A stretch of 64,000 bases of DNA, taken from contig OZ245405.1 in assembly GCA_965226695.1 (NCBI GenBank), forward strand, positions 1,426,001-1,490,000, in the 5' to 3' direction. The notes under the pieces were generated by a model. It ran no database searches. It was given only the letters and a program-made list of their open reading frames with translations, and was not told where the DNA came from. This DNA is from CATOSD01 sp965226695 (GTDB taxonomy: Bacteria > Chloroflexota > Dehalococcoidia > Lucifugimonadales > CATOSD01). Below are positions 42,969-54,263 of the stretch, in pieces (position 1 is the stretch's first letter; each line of letters opens with the position of its first letter). The position numbers and the translations under genes are program-made.

Positions 42969-43385
42969 ATGACCACCGAATACAACAAACCGCTGCCGGT
43001 CCCGGTCAATCCAGAGCTAACCGCGCCCTTCTGGGACGCGGCCAAGCGCGGCGAGCTGGTTCTGCCGCGCTGCCGCACCTGCTCGACGGTGTTCTTCTAC
43101 CCGCGCGAGCTATGCCCCGAGTGCCTGTCGTCCGACCTAGATTGGGTGACGGCGAGCGGCAGGGGGCGCGTCTACTCGTACACCATCGTGCACCAGCCGG
43201 CCCACCCGTCATTTCGCGCGGACTCTCCCTACGTGTACGCGATAGTACAGTTGGATGAGGGAGTGCGCATGGTGTCGAACGTCGTAGACTGCCCGCACGA
43301 CGAGTTGGCGATAAACATGCCGGTCGTCGCCGAGTTCGACGCGGTCACTCCGGACACGACGCTGGTGAAGTTCAGGCCGGCCTAG
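42969..43385 (+). CDS. DUF35 zinc-ribbon / OB-fold protein, thiolase partner
   Basis: The 138-residue protein (ATG 42969, GGAGG nine bases upstream) has an N-terminal helix, a zinc ribbon with CRTC and CPEC (about 36-53) and an OB-fold with GRVYSYTIVH. DUF35 proteins form complexes with SCP2-type thiolases and hold the substrate acyl-CoA; they are usually encoded beside them. Here the thiolase stops about 250 bases upstream, separated by repeats. Its normal state suggests the thiolase is still used. Confidence 0.9.
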   Translation: MTTEYNKPLPVPVNPELTAPFWDAAKRGELVLPRCRTCSTVFFYPRELCPECLSSDLDWVTASGRGRVYSYTIVHQPAHPSFRADSPYVYAIVQLDEGVRMVSNVVDCPHDELAINMPVVAEFDAVTPDTTLVKFRPA

Positions 43386-43443
43386 GGCCGCGGGCCGTGC
43401 TCCAGAGAAGCGCGGCGTACACCTGGGCCGCACCGGGGAAAAC

Positions 43444-43470
43444 TGTAGGGGCGGGTTTGAAACCCGCCCA
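43444..43470. repeat. Intergenic palindrome, family B, second copy
   Basis: TGTAGGGGCGGGTTTGAAACCCGCCC repeats, with one base changed in the loop, the element at 32687-32715; its core GGGCGGGTTT-G-AAACCCGCCC is a perfect 10-bp stem. It lies in the gap between DUF35 and the convergent DUF429 gene and may terminate either. Confidence 0.7.
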
Positions 43471-43526
43471 CATCGATGCCTGAATACACACCAATACATT
43501 GACTCTATGGCCCGCCGGCTAGCCGT

Positions 43527-44309
43527 TTATCGCGCCTTCACTGGCAGCCAGTACACCATCTCCATCGGCAGGCCCTTGTTGTCCGTCGGTGGGTTTATGG
43601 GAGCGGCTCGGCAGCCATCCGGTTTGGTGCAGACAAGGCGGGCGGTAACCGCCGCCGCAAGAGCGTCCAGAATGTCGTCGCGAGCAACAACCTTCCTGAG
43701 AAGACCTGCAATTGCATGGTCGCAAATCTCTTGGGCCCGGTCGTGGTACTTGGTAAGCACACGAAGCCGCTGACTCCAACCTGCCTCAGTCTTCTTTGAA
43801 TCGCGCATAGCCCTCTTGAAGTTCAGTGCCCAGAAGCAAAGCTCAGGATGTACCTCGCGCACAGACGGATTGGCGCTGCTGTTGGGAGTAATCATCATTT
43901 CGTCTACTTCAGCAATTTTGGGTACAATCGCAAAAGCTTGCTTTTGGAGGCCTTTACCGGAAGAGCTCCTCTGCACAGTCGCAGCGGCCCCGTAGTTCGT
44001 CGGGTCTCTCTTGGCCTGTTCGACAGTCTGCCGAGTCGGTGTGGGGAACACGCTCCTTTTGCGATAAGGGTGGTCAAGCAAGGCGCGAGCGGCGAAATCG
44101 CACTCGCGCCCACCGGGGGCTTCCGGCAGCCCGATGGGAATATCGATTAGGACAAGCTCAGCACTGCTGACGCTATCCAGCAGTCCCCTGAACGAACAGA
44201 AAACCGCAAAGCCGTAGTCGCCGCTGTCGTCATAGCCAACGCAGAACCAGCCGCCCTTGCAGCCGTCTACTCCCACGTACTTCCACTTGTCCACGTCCAA
44301 CAACGCCAT
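43527..44309 (-). CDS. DUF429-family protein (predicted RNase H-like nuclease)
   Basis: The 260-residue protein has the family start KYVGVDGCKGGW (about 10-21), an acidic second strand LVLIDIPIGLPE (about 54-65), SVFPTPTRQ and a C-terminal DDILDALAAAVTARL. The Asp residues fit the RNase H-like fold predicted for this family; biochemical function is unknown. It is the last gene of the minus-strand run that begins with oadG. Confidence 0.85.
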   Translation of the reverse strand: MALLDVDKWKYVGVDGCKGGWFCVGYDDSGDYGFAVFCSFRGLLDSVSSAELVLIDIPIGLPEAPGGRECDFAARALLDHPYRKRSVFPTPTRQTVEQAKRDPTNYGAAATVQRSSSGKGLQKQAFAIVPKIAEVDEMMITPNSSANPSVREVHPELCFWALNFKRAMRDSKKTEAGWSQRLRVLTKYHDRAQEICDHAIAGLLRKVVARDDILDALAAAVTARLVCTKPDGCRAAPINPPTDNKGLPMEMVYWLPVKAR

Positions 44310-44336
44310 CTTGTCCTCCTTCTCCCCTCGCTGCCC

Positions 44337-45566
44337 CTACACCACCACCGCACCACCACGCACCACCACGCGGCCGCCCTTGACCACCGTCCGCACGTCT
44401 GCCATCGCCGCCATGTCGGCGAAGGGGTCGCCGTCCACCAGCGCCAGGTCCGCCAGCTTGCCCGGCACGACGGTGCCGAGCTCGCCCTCCAAGCCGAGCG
44501 CCTCCGCTGCCAGGCCCGTCGCGCCGCAGATAACGGCCTCCGCCGACATACCGACGCGCTGCACGAGGCAGGCCATAAGCAGGTGCAGCTCGTCTATCGC
44601 GGTGCCGGTCGATCCCTGGTCGCTGCTCACCACCAGCTTGACTCCCGCCTCGTACATGGCCCGGATGCTCTCAGGCCGGCTCTCCCACAGATGGCCGGGG
44701 TGAGCCCGCACGTCGCGCATGTCCTCCGCCCGAAGCCTGTACCAGGTGGCGGGCATGGCGATGCTGACGATGATGCCCTTGCGTCGTATGTCCTCGGCCA
44801 GCGCGGCGTCGTACTCGATGCCGCCGTTCGCCCGGAACGGGCAATGCTCCAGAGTGTCCATTCCCGCGTCCACGGCCATGCGAATGGCGTCCACTCCGTG
44901 AACATGCACCGCTACTCTCTTGCCCAGGCGGTGGGCGTCATCCGCCACCGCGCGGTAGCCCTCCTCGTCGTACTGCGACACCTCTGGATTCGACCCCGGC
45001 GTCGCGTTGCCCCCCGAACCCATCAGCTTGATGAAGTCCACGCCGTTCTTTGCAAGCGTCCGCACCGCCCGCCGCAGCTCGTCCGGCGTGTCGCACTCGA
45101 TGCCGGTCCACCAGAGCTGGCCCGCCGTGGACGTGATGACCGGCCCTGAGCAGAGCATACGCGGGCCGGGCAGCACCCCCTCGGCGATGGAGTCACGTAG
45201 CGTCAGCGTCATGTAATCATGGTCGCCGCAATCGCGCACGGTCGTCAGGCCGCTTTTCAGGGCCGCGAGTGAGTTGCGCGCGCCCACCAGCAGCAGTTGC
45301 CTGTCGTTCATGGCGCGGGAGTCCACTCCGCTGGACGCGGATCCGGTGTGGAGCATGTGAACGTGCGCGTCGATCAGGCCGGGGAGCAGCGTCGCGTCGC
45401 CGGCGTCCAGCACCTCCGCGCCGTTCGGAATCACAACGTCGGAAGCCGGACCGGCGGCGGCCACTCGCTCCCCCTCGATCAGAACGACCGCGTCCTCTAT
45501 TGCCGGCGCCCCCGTTCCATCGAAAAGGCGGGCCGATTTGATCGCCCACGTTCGCGGTTCGTTCAT
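44337..45566 (-). CDS. Metal-dependent amidohydrolase (imidazolonepropionase/prolidase-like)
   Basis: The 409-residue protein from ATG 45566 (GGGAGG upstream) begins with an imidazolonase-like beta domain and has HVH at residues 68-70 in LPGLIDAHVHML, then HVHGVDAI, DTLEHCPF and VVSSDQGSTG, the usual metal ligands of these peptidases and hydrolases. It is close to Xaa-Pro dipeptidase-type amidohydrolases. The frame extends upstream but overlaps the biotin carrier gene. It is 41 bases downstream of that gene in an operon-like run. Confidence 0.88.
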   Translation of the reverse strand: MNEPRTWAIKSARLFDGTGAPAIEDAVVLIEGERVAAAGPASDVVIPNGAEVLDAGDATLLPGLIDAHVHMLHTGSASSGVDSRAMNDRQLLLVGARNSLAALKSGLTTVRDCGDHDYMTLTLRDSIAEGVLPGPRMLCSGPVITSTAGQLWWTGIECDTPDELRRAVRTLAKNGVDFIKLMGSGGNATPGSNPEVSQYDEEGYRAVADDAHRLGKRVAVHVHGVDAIRMAVDAGMDTLEHCPFRANGGIEYDAALAEDIRRKGIIVSIAMPATWYRLRAEDMRDVRAHPGHLWESRPESIRAMYEAGVKLVVSSDQGSTGTAIDELHLLMACLVQRVGMSAEAVICGATGLAAEALGLEGELGTVVPGKLADLALVDGDPFADMAAMADVRTVVKGGRVVVRGGAVVV

Positions 45567-45607
45567 CGTTCTGGCCTCCCAGCGGCCGGGCGCGCCGCGC
45601 GCCGCCG

Positions 45608-46051
45608 CTACTCCAACTCTGCGATCAGGTTGCCGTCCATCACCTGCTGGCCCGGCGCCACGTGTATCTGGCGCACCACGCCGGACCAGTCCGCACGCAG
45701 GACCTGGCGCATCTTCATCGACTCCAGCACGCAGATCTGGTCGCCGACTATGACCTCGTCGCCTTCCCTCACGTCTACCGAGATGATGACGCCGGGCATG
45801 GGCGAGCGAAATTCCTTTACAGGCGTGGGAAGGCGCCTTAGCTCGATGGGCGCGTTGTCCGGCCGGCCTGTCGGCGCCTCCGCAGGCGCGGATTCTGTCT
45901 CGGCCTGATCCTCCGCCTGCGGAGGGATCGACTCGATGTCGATGTCGAACGGCTCGCCGTCCACCAGCGTGCGCACTGGCCGTTCGAGGAGGCTGCCCAC
46001 CTCGACGGTGTACCACTTGCCCTTTACGTTCACCCGAAGAGTCTGAGCCAT
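45608..46051 (-). CDS. Biotin carrier protein of a biotin-dependent decarboxylase or carboxylase
   Basis: The 147-residue protein ends in a biotinyl domain with the biotin attachment motif ESMKM (Lys113) preceded by GDEVIVGDQICVLE. The N-terminal half is a strand-rich module followed by a Glu/Ala/Pro-rich flexible linker (about 45-70). It lies between oadB and an amidohydrolase on the same strand, with 51- and 41-base gaps, so it most likely serves the sodium-pump decarboxylase. It resembles the gamma/biotin subunits of methylmalonyl-CoA or glutaconyl-CoA decarboxylases. Confidence 0.9.
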   Translation of the reverse strand: MAQTLRVNVKGKWYTVEVGSLLERPVRTLVDGEPFDIDIESIPPQAEDQAETESAPAEAPTGRPDNAPIELRRLPTPVKEFRSPMPGVIISVDVREGDEVIVGDQICVLESMKMRQVLRADWSGVVRQIHVAPGQQVMDGNLIAELE

Positions 46052-46102
46052 GCGCTGTAAGGTCCTCTGTCCAGGTCCGCCGGGGGACGGAGCCGTCCGG
46101 AG

Positions 46103-47245
46103 CTACACGAGCGAAATGAACACGCCCGCCACTACGGCGGAGCCTATCACGCCCGCCACGTTCGGCCCCATCGCGTGCTGAAGCAGGTAGTTCCTCGAAT
46201 CGGCTTCCTGCCCCACGTGGTGGGTGATGCGCGCCGCCATCGGCACTGCCGACACCCCCGCCGACCCGATTAGCGGATTGATCTTATCCTTCAAGAACAG
46301 GTTCATCACCTTGGCGAAGAGAAGGCCGCCCACCGTGCCGCACGCGAACGCGGCCAACCCCAATCCGAGAATTACAAGCGTCTCCCAGTTGAACACCCGC
46401 TCCGCCGAAAGCTGCGTGCCCACGGTTATCATAAGGAGAATGGTGGCGATGTTCAGCAGCTCGTTGGAGGCGGCGTTGGTCAGGCGGGGTACGACACCGC
46501 TCTCCCGGAACAGGTTGCCTATCATGAACATCGCTATGAGCGGGGCGGCGCGCGGCACGACCAGGATGATTATGATCATTGCCGCAAGCGGAAATATGAG
46601 CCTTTCACGCCTGGACACCTCGCGCGGCGGCTTCATCACGATTTCCCGCTCCTTGCGAGTCGTGAGCAGGCGCATCAACGGCGGCTGAATGAAGGCGATG
46701 GTGGCCATGTACGAGTAGGCGATGACGGCGGTTATGCCCAGCAGCTCGGGGGCCAGCTTGGCGGAAAGGAAAATCGTGGTCGGGCCGTCGGCCCCGCCGA
46801 TGATGCCAATTACGGCAGACTCTGGCAGCGAGAACAGGCCGGTGGCGAGCGCGCCCCAGAAGGCGACGAAGATGCCGACCTGCGCCGCCGCGCCCAGTAG
46901 CAGCGTCTTGGGATTGGCGATCATCGGCCCGAAGTCGGTCATCGCGCCGAGCCCCAGGAAGATGATGGGCGGCAGAATGTTCCAGAACGACAGCCCGTAG
47001 TGGAAGATCACGCCGAACACGCCAGAGTCCTGGAATCCCGATTCCGCTGTCGGCAGTTCCATCAGGCCGGTGAGCGGCAGGTTCGCTACAACGATGCCGA
47101 GGCCGATGGGTATCAGCTCGTAAGGCTCCATGTCACGGGTGATGGCGAGGTAGATGAAGACGAAGGCGACGAGGAGCATAACCCCGTTTCGCCAGTCAAA
47201 GTTCGCGAAGCCCGTCGAGCCAATAAAGTCCCAGAGCTCGTTCAA
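46103..47245 (-). CDS. oadB: Sodium-pumping decarboxylase, beta subunit
   Basis: The 380-residue membrane protein has about nine to eleven hydrophobic segments and the hallmark GGADGPTTIF near residue 150, whose Asp is essential for sodium transport in the beta subunits of oxaloacetate, glutaconyl-CoA and methylmalonyl-CoA decarboxylases. It decarboxylates carboxybiotin and exports Na+. Upstream is the gamma-like subunit and downstream the biotin carrier. No carboxyltransferase (alpha) subunit is in the window. Confidence 0.93.
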   Translation of the reverse strand: MNELWDFIGSTGFANFDWRNGVMLLVAFVFIYLAITRDMEPYELIPIGLGIVVANLPLTGLMELPTAESGFQDSGVFGVIFHYGLSFWNILPPIIFLGLGAMTDFGPMIANPKTLLLGAAAQVGIFVAFWGALATGLFSLPESAVIGIIGGADGPTTIFLSAKLAPELLGITAVIAYSYMATIAFIQPPLMRLLTTRKEREIVMKPPREVSRRERLIFPLAAMIIIILVVPRAAPLIAMFMIGNLFRESGVVPRLTNAASNELLNIATILLMITVGTQLSAERVFNWETLVILGLGLAAFACGTVGGLLFAKVMNLFLKDKINPLIGSAGVSAVPMAARITHHVGQEADSRNYLLQHAMGPNVAGVIGSAVVAGVFISLV

Positions 47246-47290
47246 ATGTTTACTCTCAGTTTGCTCACGTAGAACCCGCCGTCACCCCGC

Positions 47291-47506
47291 TCAGGCCTGG
47301 TCTTGGCGGCGCGCAATAAGCATGGGGCGCGAAGCGAGTGCCGCGACGGCTATCGCCGCGGCCAACGCCTTGTCCCTATACTCGTCCGCGTCCGGCGTGT
47401 CGTCGTCAGGCTCCGCTTTGCCGCGCTCGAACAACACCTTGCTGATCAGCCTGACCGCGACCACAGCAACGATCAAGAGGAGCAGAAGTCCGAACGCCGT
47501 GGCCAT
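47291..47506 (-). CDS. oadG: Sodium-pumping decarboxylase, small gamma subunit (OadG-like)
   Basis: The 71-residue protein has one membrane helix (residues 5-22) and a hydrophilic, acidic cytosolic tail, as in OadG. In-frame sequence upstream of the ATG reads QLALEAATLTGIG, which matches the usual OadG N-terminus, so translation may begin earlier at a non-ATG codon. No good ribosome-binding site is seen for either. It is the first gene of the run, 45 bases before oadB. Confidence 0.75.
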   Translation of the reverse strand: MATAFGLLLLLIVAVVAVRLISKVLFERGKAEPDDDTPDADEYRDKALAAAIAVAALASRPMLIARRQDQA

Positions 47507-47712
47507 CCCGATGCCCGTCAGCGTGGCCGCCTCTAATGCAAGTTGCTGGTCGATTGAAGCACCCCAAGCGCCGAACCGGCGGAAAATTCACCGGGGCGAT
47601 TGTACACCACCGGGCGCGGGCGGGCCAACACGCCCGCCGCCCAGCCTCCTTGAATGCTGCGCACATCTGTGCTATTCTCCCTTCGACATGGAACTGACCC
47701 CGCAATCCGAGT

Positions 47713-47778
47713 GTCCCTTCCCCCTTGATGGGGGAAGGCTAGAGCCGGCCCCGTACTCGATACGGGGATGGGGGTGAA
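47713..47778. repeat. Family A intergenic repeat copy
   Basis: CCCTTCCCCCTTGATGGGGG with AAGG closes a hairpin, followed by TAGAGCC, a CCCCGTACTCGATACGGGG palindrome and ATGGGGGTGA. It matches the complete copy at about 42854-42917 in every part, with a different central palindrome. Confidence 0.75.
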
Positions 47779-47805
47779 GGCGCGGCCTTGGGACCTCCCG
47801 CCACC

Positions 47806-47928
47806 TGTCTCATTTCTGTCACATGTTGTAACTTTCTTGCCTGTTTTCGTCTCGTCAGCGTTGCAAGTTGTCGCGAACAGCCAAGGCTCCGAGCTACAAG
47901 ATGTGACAGAATGAAACAGAATGAGACA
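47806..47928. repeat. Large imperfect inverted repeat upstream of recQ
   Basis: TGTCTCATTTCTGTCACATG with TTGTAAC at 47806-47832 is the inverse of CTACAAGATGTGACAGAATG...AATGAGACA at 47894-47928, with a 10-base insertion (a second ACAGAATGA-type unit) in the right arm. Spacer about 61 bases. The right arm also contains direct ACAGAATGA repeats. It could be a pair of operators or a very long hairpin in the recQ leader. Confidence 0.65.
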
Positions 47929-47980
47929 GATTACGCGATTTTGCGCCGCAAATTCTCGGCGCGACCAGGAATTCAAGAGC

Positions 47981-50749
<2,769 letters not shown>

Positions 50750-50809
50750 GCGCCACTCTGCCGCGTTCGGCGGCTGACGTACTGCCGCACACCCAGAGAA
50801 AAGAGCAAG

Positions 50810-50999
50810 CTAGCGGATCCCCTCCATCGCTGAGCGGGCCATTTGCCTGCCGCCTATGACATACGGGGAGATCACGCGGTCCGCGCCGGCCTTCGCAGCT
50901 TCTCTTCAGCCTCGGGCCGAGAGGCACGAGCCACGACGTGCAGGCCGGGATTCAGGCCGCGCGCCGTGAGCGATATGTACACGTTCACGCCGACAAAAA
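50810..50999 (-). pseudogene. Remnant of a potassium channel TrkA-N domain gene
   Basis: The minus strand reads VNVYISLTARGLNPGLHVVA and ARASRPEAEEKLRR, then after a one-base deletion AGADRVISPYVIGGRQMARS and a stop at 50810. This is the C-terminal half of an NAD-binding RCK/TrkA-N domain as in K+ channels. The start and transmembrane part are missing. The rest of 50750-51118 shows no gene. Confidence 0.7.
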
Positions 51000-51118
51000 T
51001 CTGTCCTGGCAAGACCGGCAGGGCGGTCGCTGGTGCGTGCCCGGGTGCTGACGGGACAGAGGCGAATGCTCTGCCCGTTCCGCCTGAAGCATTGCCCTAC
51101 CGGTGCAGGGCTGGCGAA

Positions 51119-51637
51119 CTACCTGTCCACGCCCAGGCCGCGCTGAATGCCTCTCAGGTAGGCGACCTGGCCTGTGTGTTGCGCTTGCTCCACGATCAGG
51201 TGGCTGAACATCAGGCCGATAGTGAACTCGGGCCAGTTTCCGCGGCCCGGAGCTTGGTCGAAGTCGTCGTCGGTCAGCGAGTCGAGGTAGGCGAAAGTCT
51301 CCGTTCGGACGCGCTCGTAGTAGTCGATTGCGTCGGACAGTTCGAATCTCGGCAGGTTGCGGACCTTGTCGGCCGAGTATCCATACCCTCCATCACCGGG
51401 CGGGATGCCAAGCTTGTCCGACCATCCTTCGCTAGTCCAGACCTGTTCCACGTCCCTGGCGAAGGGCTGAATCCAGCTGTCCTCGACCCTGGCCATGTGC
51501 CAGACGGCGAAGTCGATGTGGTGCGACTCGGCCCCGGGTTGGAAGCGGCGCTCCTCCGAAGTGAGGCCATCCAACGCAAACGTCAGTTCCTCATAGTACT
51601 CCTCCAGCGCCATCCGAATTATCTGCTTCGATTCCAT
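51119..51637 (-). CDS. DinB-family protein
   Basis: The 172-residue protein from ATG 51637 (GGAGG six bases upstream) is a four-helix-bundle DinB/YfiT-like protein. The metal-ligand pattern is visible as HHIDFAVWHMARVEDSW (about 36-52) and FSHLIVEQAQHTGQVAYL near the C-terminus. Family members are metal-binding and include thiol-transfer enzymes such as bacillithiol transferases; the role here is unknown. The open frame reaches further upstream but without support. Confidence 0.85.
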   Translation of the reverse strand: MESKQIIRMALEEYYEELTFALDGLTSEERRFQPGAESHHIDFAVWHMARVEDSWIQPFARDVEQVWTSEGWSDKLGIPPGDGGYGYSADKVRNLPRFELSDAIDYYERVRTETFAYLDSLTDDDFDQAPGRGNWPEFTIGLMFSHLIVEQAQHTGQVAYLRGIQRGLGVDR

Positions 51638-51870
51638 TTGTTTCCTCCAAACAGGTCGACTTCTGGAAGGCCACTTGCCACTCTCTCGATAAACTACAGT
51701 CGATGCTAGCACACTTCGATCTCCGGGCACATTTCGAGCTCCGGTGTTCAGACTCCCGGCTGGCCCATCAGCGCACCTCTTCCCTCAGGTTGCCAGAGTA
51801 ACGTGCCGGGTGTTACAACTTCCGCCGAAAACGCAGCCACTTAGGGGACGTACATGGCCGGTTCCTAGAT

Positions 51871-52333
51871 ATGTCTTTTCGAGGCGATAGGCACACAGCG
51901 GGCAATTCGGCACTTCACCAATCAGCCCGTGAATGAAGAAGACGTGACAACCATTCTACATGCCGCGACCCAAGCTCCCAGCGGCGGAAATCGCCAGCCG
52001 TGGCACTTCCTGGTAGTCCGCGACCGTCAGAGCAAGAGGCGCCTCGGCCAGTGGTACTTGAAGGCGTGGGAGGCAGCGGTTGGCGACGAAACGAGACGAA
52101 CACAACCGTGTCGTTCAGGAGCGGATCTCGGCAACAACCTGCCGGACACGCCGGTGGTTATTGTGGTATGCCAGCAGACTGGCGCGGCGCCGAACGGGGC
52201 GTCCGCTTTTCCTGTGATACAGGACCTGATGCTCGCGGCGCGGGGCCTGGGTCTGGGTAGTGTCCTGACGACCCTACACACAGGCTACGAACCTGTCTGG
52301 CCTGGCGTAGTCCCTGGCGTGTCCGGTTGCTGA
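51871..52333 (+). pseudogene. Broken nitroreductase gene
   Basis: The text from about 51878 is a clear FMN nitroreductase N-terminus: FEAIGTQRAIRHFTNQPVNE and APSGGNRQPWHFLVVRD, then GLGSVLTTLHTGY. The ATG at 51871 would fit as MSFEAIGTQR if the run of four T at 51874-51877 had three, so a one-base insertion separates start and body. After LHTGYEP the sequence no longer matches and stops at 52333, missing about 70 C-terminal residues. Use of a GTG inside the frame is unlikely to make a working enzyme. Confidence 0.72.
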
Positions 52334-52498
52334 ATTCACGCAACAGGGGCTAATGGAAATCCAGCCTGACTCTGTGAGTTGACAAGCCTTAAGCGAGTGT
52401 CTATCTTACCACCAACATTAAACAAGCTCGATGACGAACCACGGGGACGTCTGAGGAGCTTTGGAATGTTCTTTCCCTTCCTCAAAGGAGGTAACCGG

Positions 52499-54181
52499 AT
52501 GTTGGCATTACGAATGCGGTACACATGGTTGGCCATTGTCCTGGCAGGTGTCATGGCGATTGTTCTCGCCTGCGGAGGCGCTGACGACGAGGCGGACGCG
52601 GCGCCCACCACGGCGCCTGCCGCGGCAGCGCAGCCGACTCCGGTCCCAGCGATGGCGGCTCCCCCCGACGTCACAGTTTCAGAGCACGTCAGGATGGCGC
52701 AGGGTGCGGAACCCAACAGCATGTACAGCCGCGACAGGGCTTCACTTCAGAATGTGGTGTTCCAGAAGAACATATGGGACCCGCTAGTAGAGATCATCGA
52801 CGACAAGCTGTCCGGCCGTCTCGCCGTCGCGTGGGAGACGAACAGCGACTTCACCAAGTGGACGTGGACGCTCCGTGAAGGGGTCACGTTCCACAACGGC
52901 GACCCATTCAATGCTGAAGCCGCGAAGAAGGCCGTCGAGCACGTGAGAAGCGCGGAGCCGGCGCTCAGGGGTACCCCTTTCTACAGGGACACGATAGACG
53001 TCGTAGTGGAGGGTGAGTACACGCTCAGCTGGACGCTGAACACCGCCCACCCGATTCAGCCGTTCGAGGAGACCAACTTCTACAACGGCTTCGAGCACGT
53101 GGACCTGCTCAATGAGGTCGGTCTAGGCAACTTCAGGCTCCGACCGGTAGGCGGGGGCACGGGCGCGTACAAGTTCGTCGATTGGGTCGAGCTTGAGAAG
53201 GTGGAGCTTGAGGCGAACCGGGACTGGTTCGGCCCCCAGGCCGCCGTAATGCCCGAGAAGGCTACCGTGTTCGCCATCCCCGACCCGGCCACCAGGCTGG
53301 CTGCGCTTCTGAACGAAGAGATCGACTGGCTGGTCAACCCGCTCATACCGCAGGTGGAGACCATCAGCAACAGTCCGGAACATCGAATCATGTCTGAGGC
53401 ACAGTTCGACGTCCAGGTCTACTACGTCAACCCCGGCCGTGTCGCCGCGCTTCACGACAGGCGGCTGCGACAGGCTATCAGCGAGGCCATAGACCGTGAG
53501 ACCGTCCTCAAAGACGTTCTCGGCGGGTTCGGTTCGCTGCTGCGAGGCAACGTGCCGACGACCAGCCTGATCTACGACGAGAGCGCGCCGCCGTTCCCGA
53601 ACTTCGACCTCGAAAACGCCAAGAGGCTCGTCGCGGAGCTGAAAGCAGAAGGCGTGTACAACGATGAGCCGATCGAGTTCCTGGCCCCCAGGGGCGTGTA
53701 CAACGAGGACGTGAGGCAGAACCAGGTCGTCGCCGATATGGTGTCGCAGGCCGGCATCAACGCGGTGGCGTTTATCGCGGACGACGCTATCCGGGAAGAG
53801 AAGACCGGCGCGGGCGCCTGCGACTGGGACTACCAGTTCAGGCTGCCGGTGGACACGCACGGCGACCCGGAGGGCTGGTACTGGCTAAACGTGAACCCAG
53901 AGGTTACCACCGTGCGCTGGTGCGGCTGGGAGGAGACCTCCCCCGGCGTCTGGGAGGACGAATACATCAACGAGTGGATTGCGCTGGGCAACGAGGCCAA
54001 AGTGCTCCCGGTTGGGGAAGCGCGCGATGCCAAGTGGATAGAGGCGTACGGCGCCCTCAACAAGTCTCATGCCGTCCTTGGCCTGTACCAGCTCAACTTC
54101 GTGTACGGGGTCTCCAACGAGTGGGACTGGAAGGTAGAGAAGCGAGAGGCGGCGTACATCTGGCTGTTCAAGAAGCGCTAA
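52499..54181 (+). CDS. ABC transporter substrate-binding lipoprotein, family 5
   Basis: The 560-residue protein starts at ATG 52499 behind AAAGGAGGTAACC. Residues 1-25 are a signal peptide with lipobox VLAC (Cys25), followed by GGADDEADAAPTT linker. The binding domain has EHVRMAQGAEPNSMYSRDRA, WTLREGVTFHNGDPF and NEEIDWLVNP-type text. It is the receptor of the operon with the two permeases downstream; the presence of peptide-family sequence does not tell the ligand. A nearly identical but broken copy follows at 56443. The ATPase genes are not here. Confidence 0.92.
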   Translation: MLALRMRYTWLAIVLAGVMAIVLACGGADDEADAAPTTAPAAAAQPTPVPAMAAPPDVTVSEHVRMAQGAEPNSMYSRDRASLQNVVFQKNIWDPLVEIIDDKLSGRLAVAWETNSDFTKWTWTLREGVTFHNGDPFNAEAAKKAVEHVRSAEPALRGTPFYRDTIDVVVEGEYTLSWTLNTAHPIQPFEETNFYNGFEHVDLLNEVGLGNFRLRPVGGGTGAYKFVDWVELEKVELEANRDWFGPQAAVMPEKATVFAIPDPATRLAALLNEEIDWLVNPLIPQVETISNSPEHRIMSEAQFDVQVYYVNPGRVAALHDRRLRQAISEAIDRETVLKDVLGGFGSLLRGNVPTTSLIYDESAPPFPNFDLENAKRLVAELKAEGVYNDEPIEFLAPRGVYNEDVRQNQVVADMVSQAGINAVAFIADDAIREEKTGAGACDWDYQFRLPVDTHGDPEGWYWLNVNPEVTTVRWCGWEETSPGVWEDEYINEWIALGNEAKVLPVGEARDAKWIEAYGALNKSHAVLGLYQLNFVYGVSNEWDWKVEKREAAYIWLFKKR

Positions 54182-54263
54182 TCCCGCGCTTTCCAATGCT
54201 AAGCGTCAGCGTCAGACAACACGAGTGGTGACTCCCACAGGCCACTAAAGTAACGCGCTCAGG

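Larger units (their letters stand above)
47507..47980. other. Divergent regulatory region between oadG and recQ
   Basis: This 474-base stretch has no supported gene. It holds one family A repeat (47713-47778), a large imperfect inverted repeat (47806-47928) and presumably the oadG and recQ promoters. Nothing else is recognised. Confidence 0.6.

Noticed and set aside
52331..52333. UGA of the nitroreductase-like ORF as selenocysteine
   Set aside because: The sequence after the UGA no longer resembles nitroreductase, and the segment before it already departs from the family.
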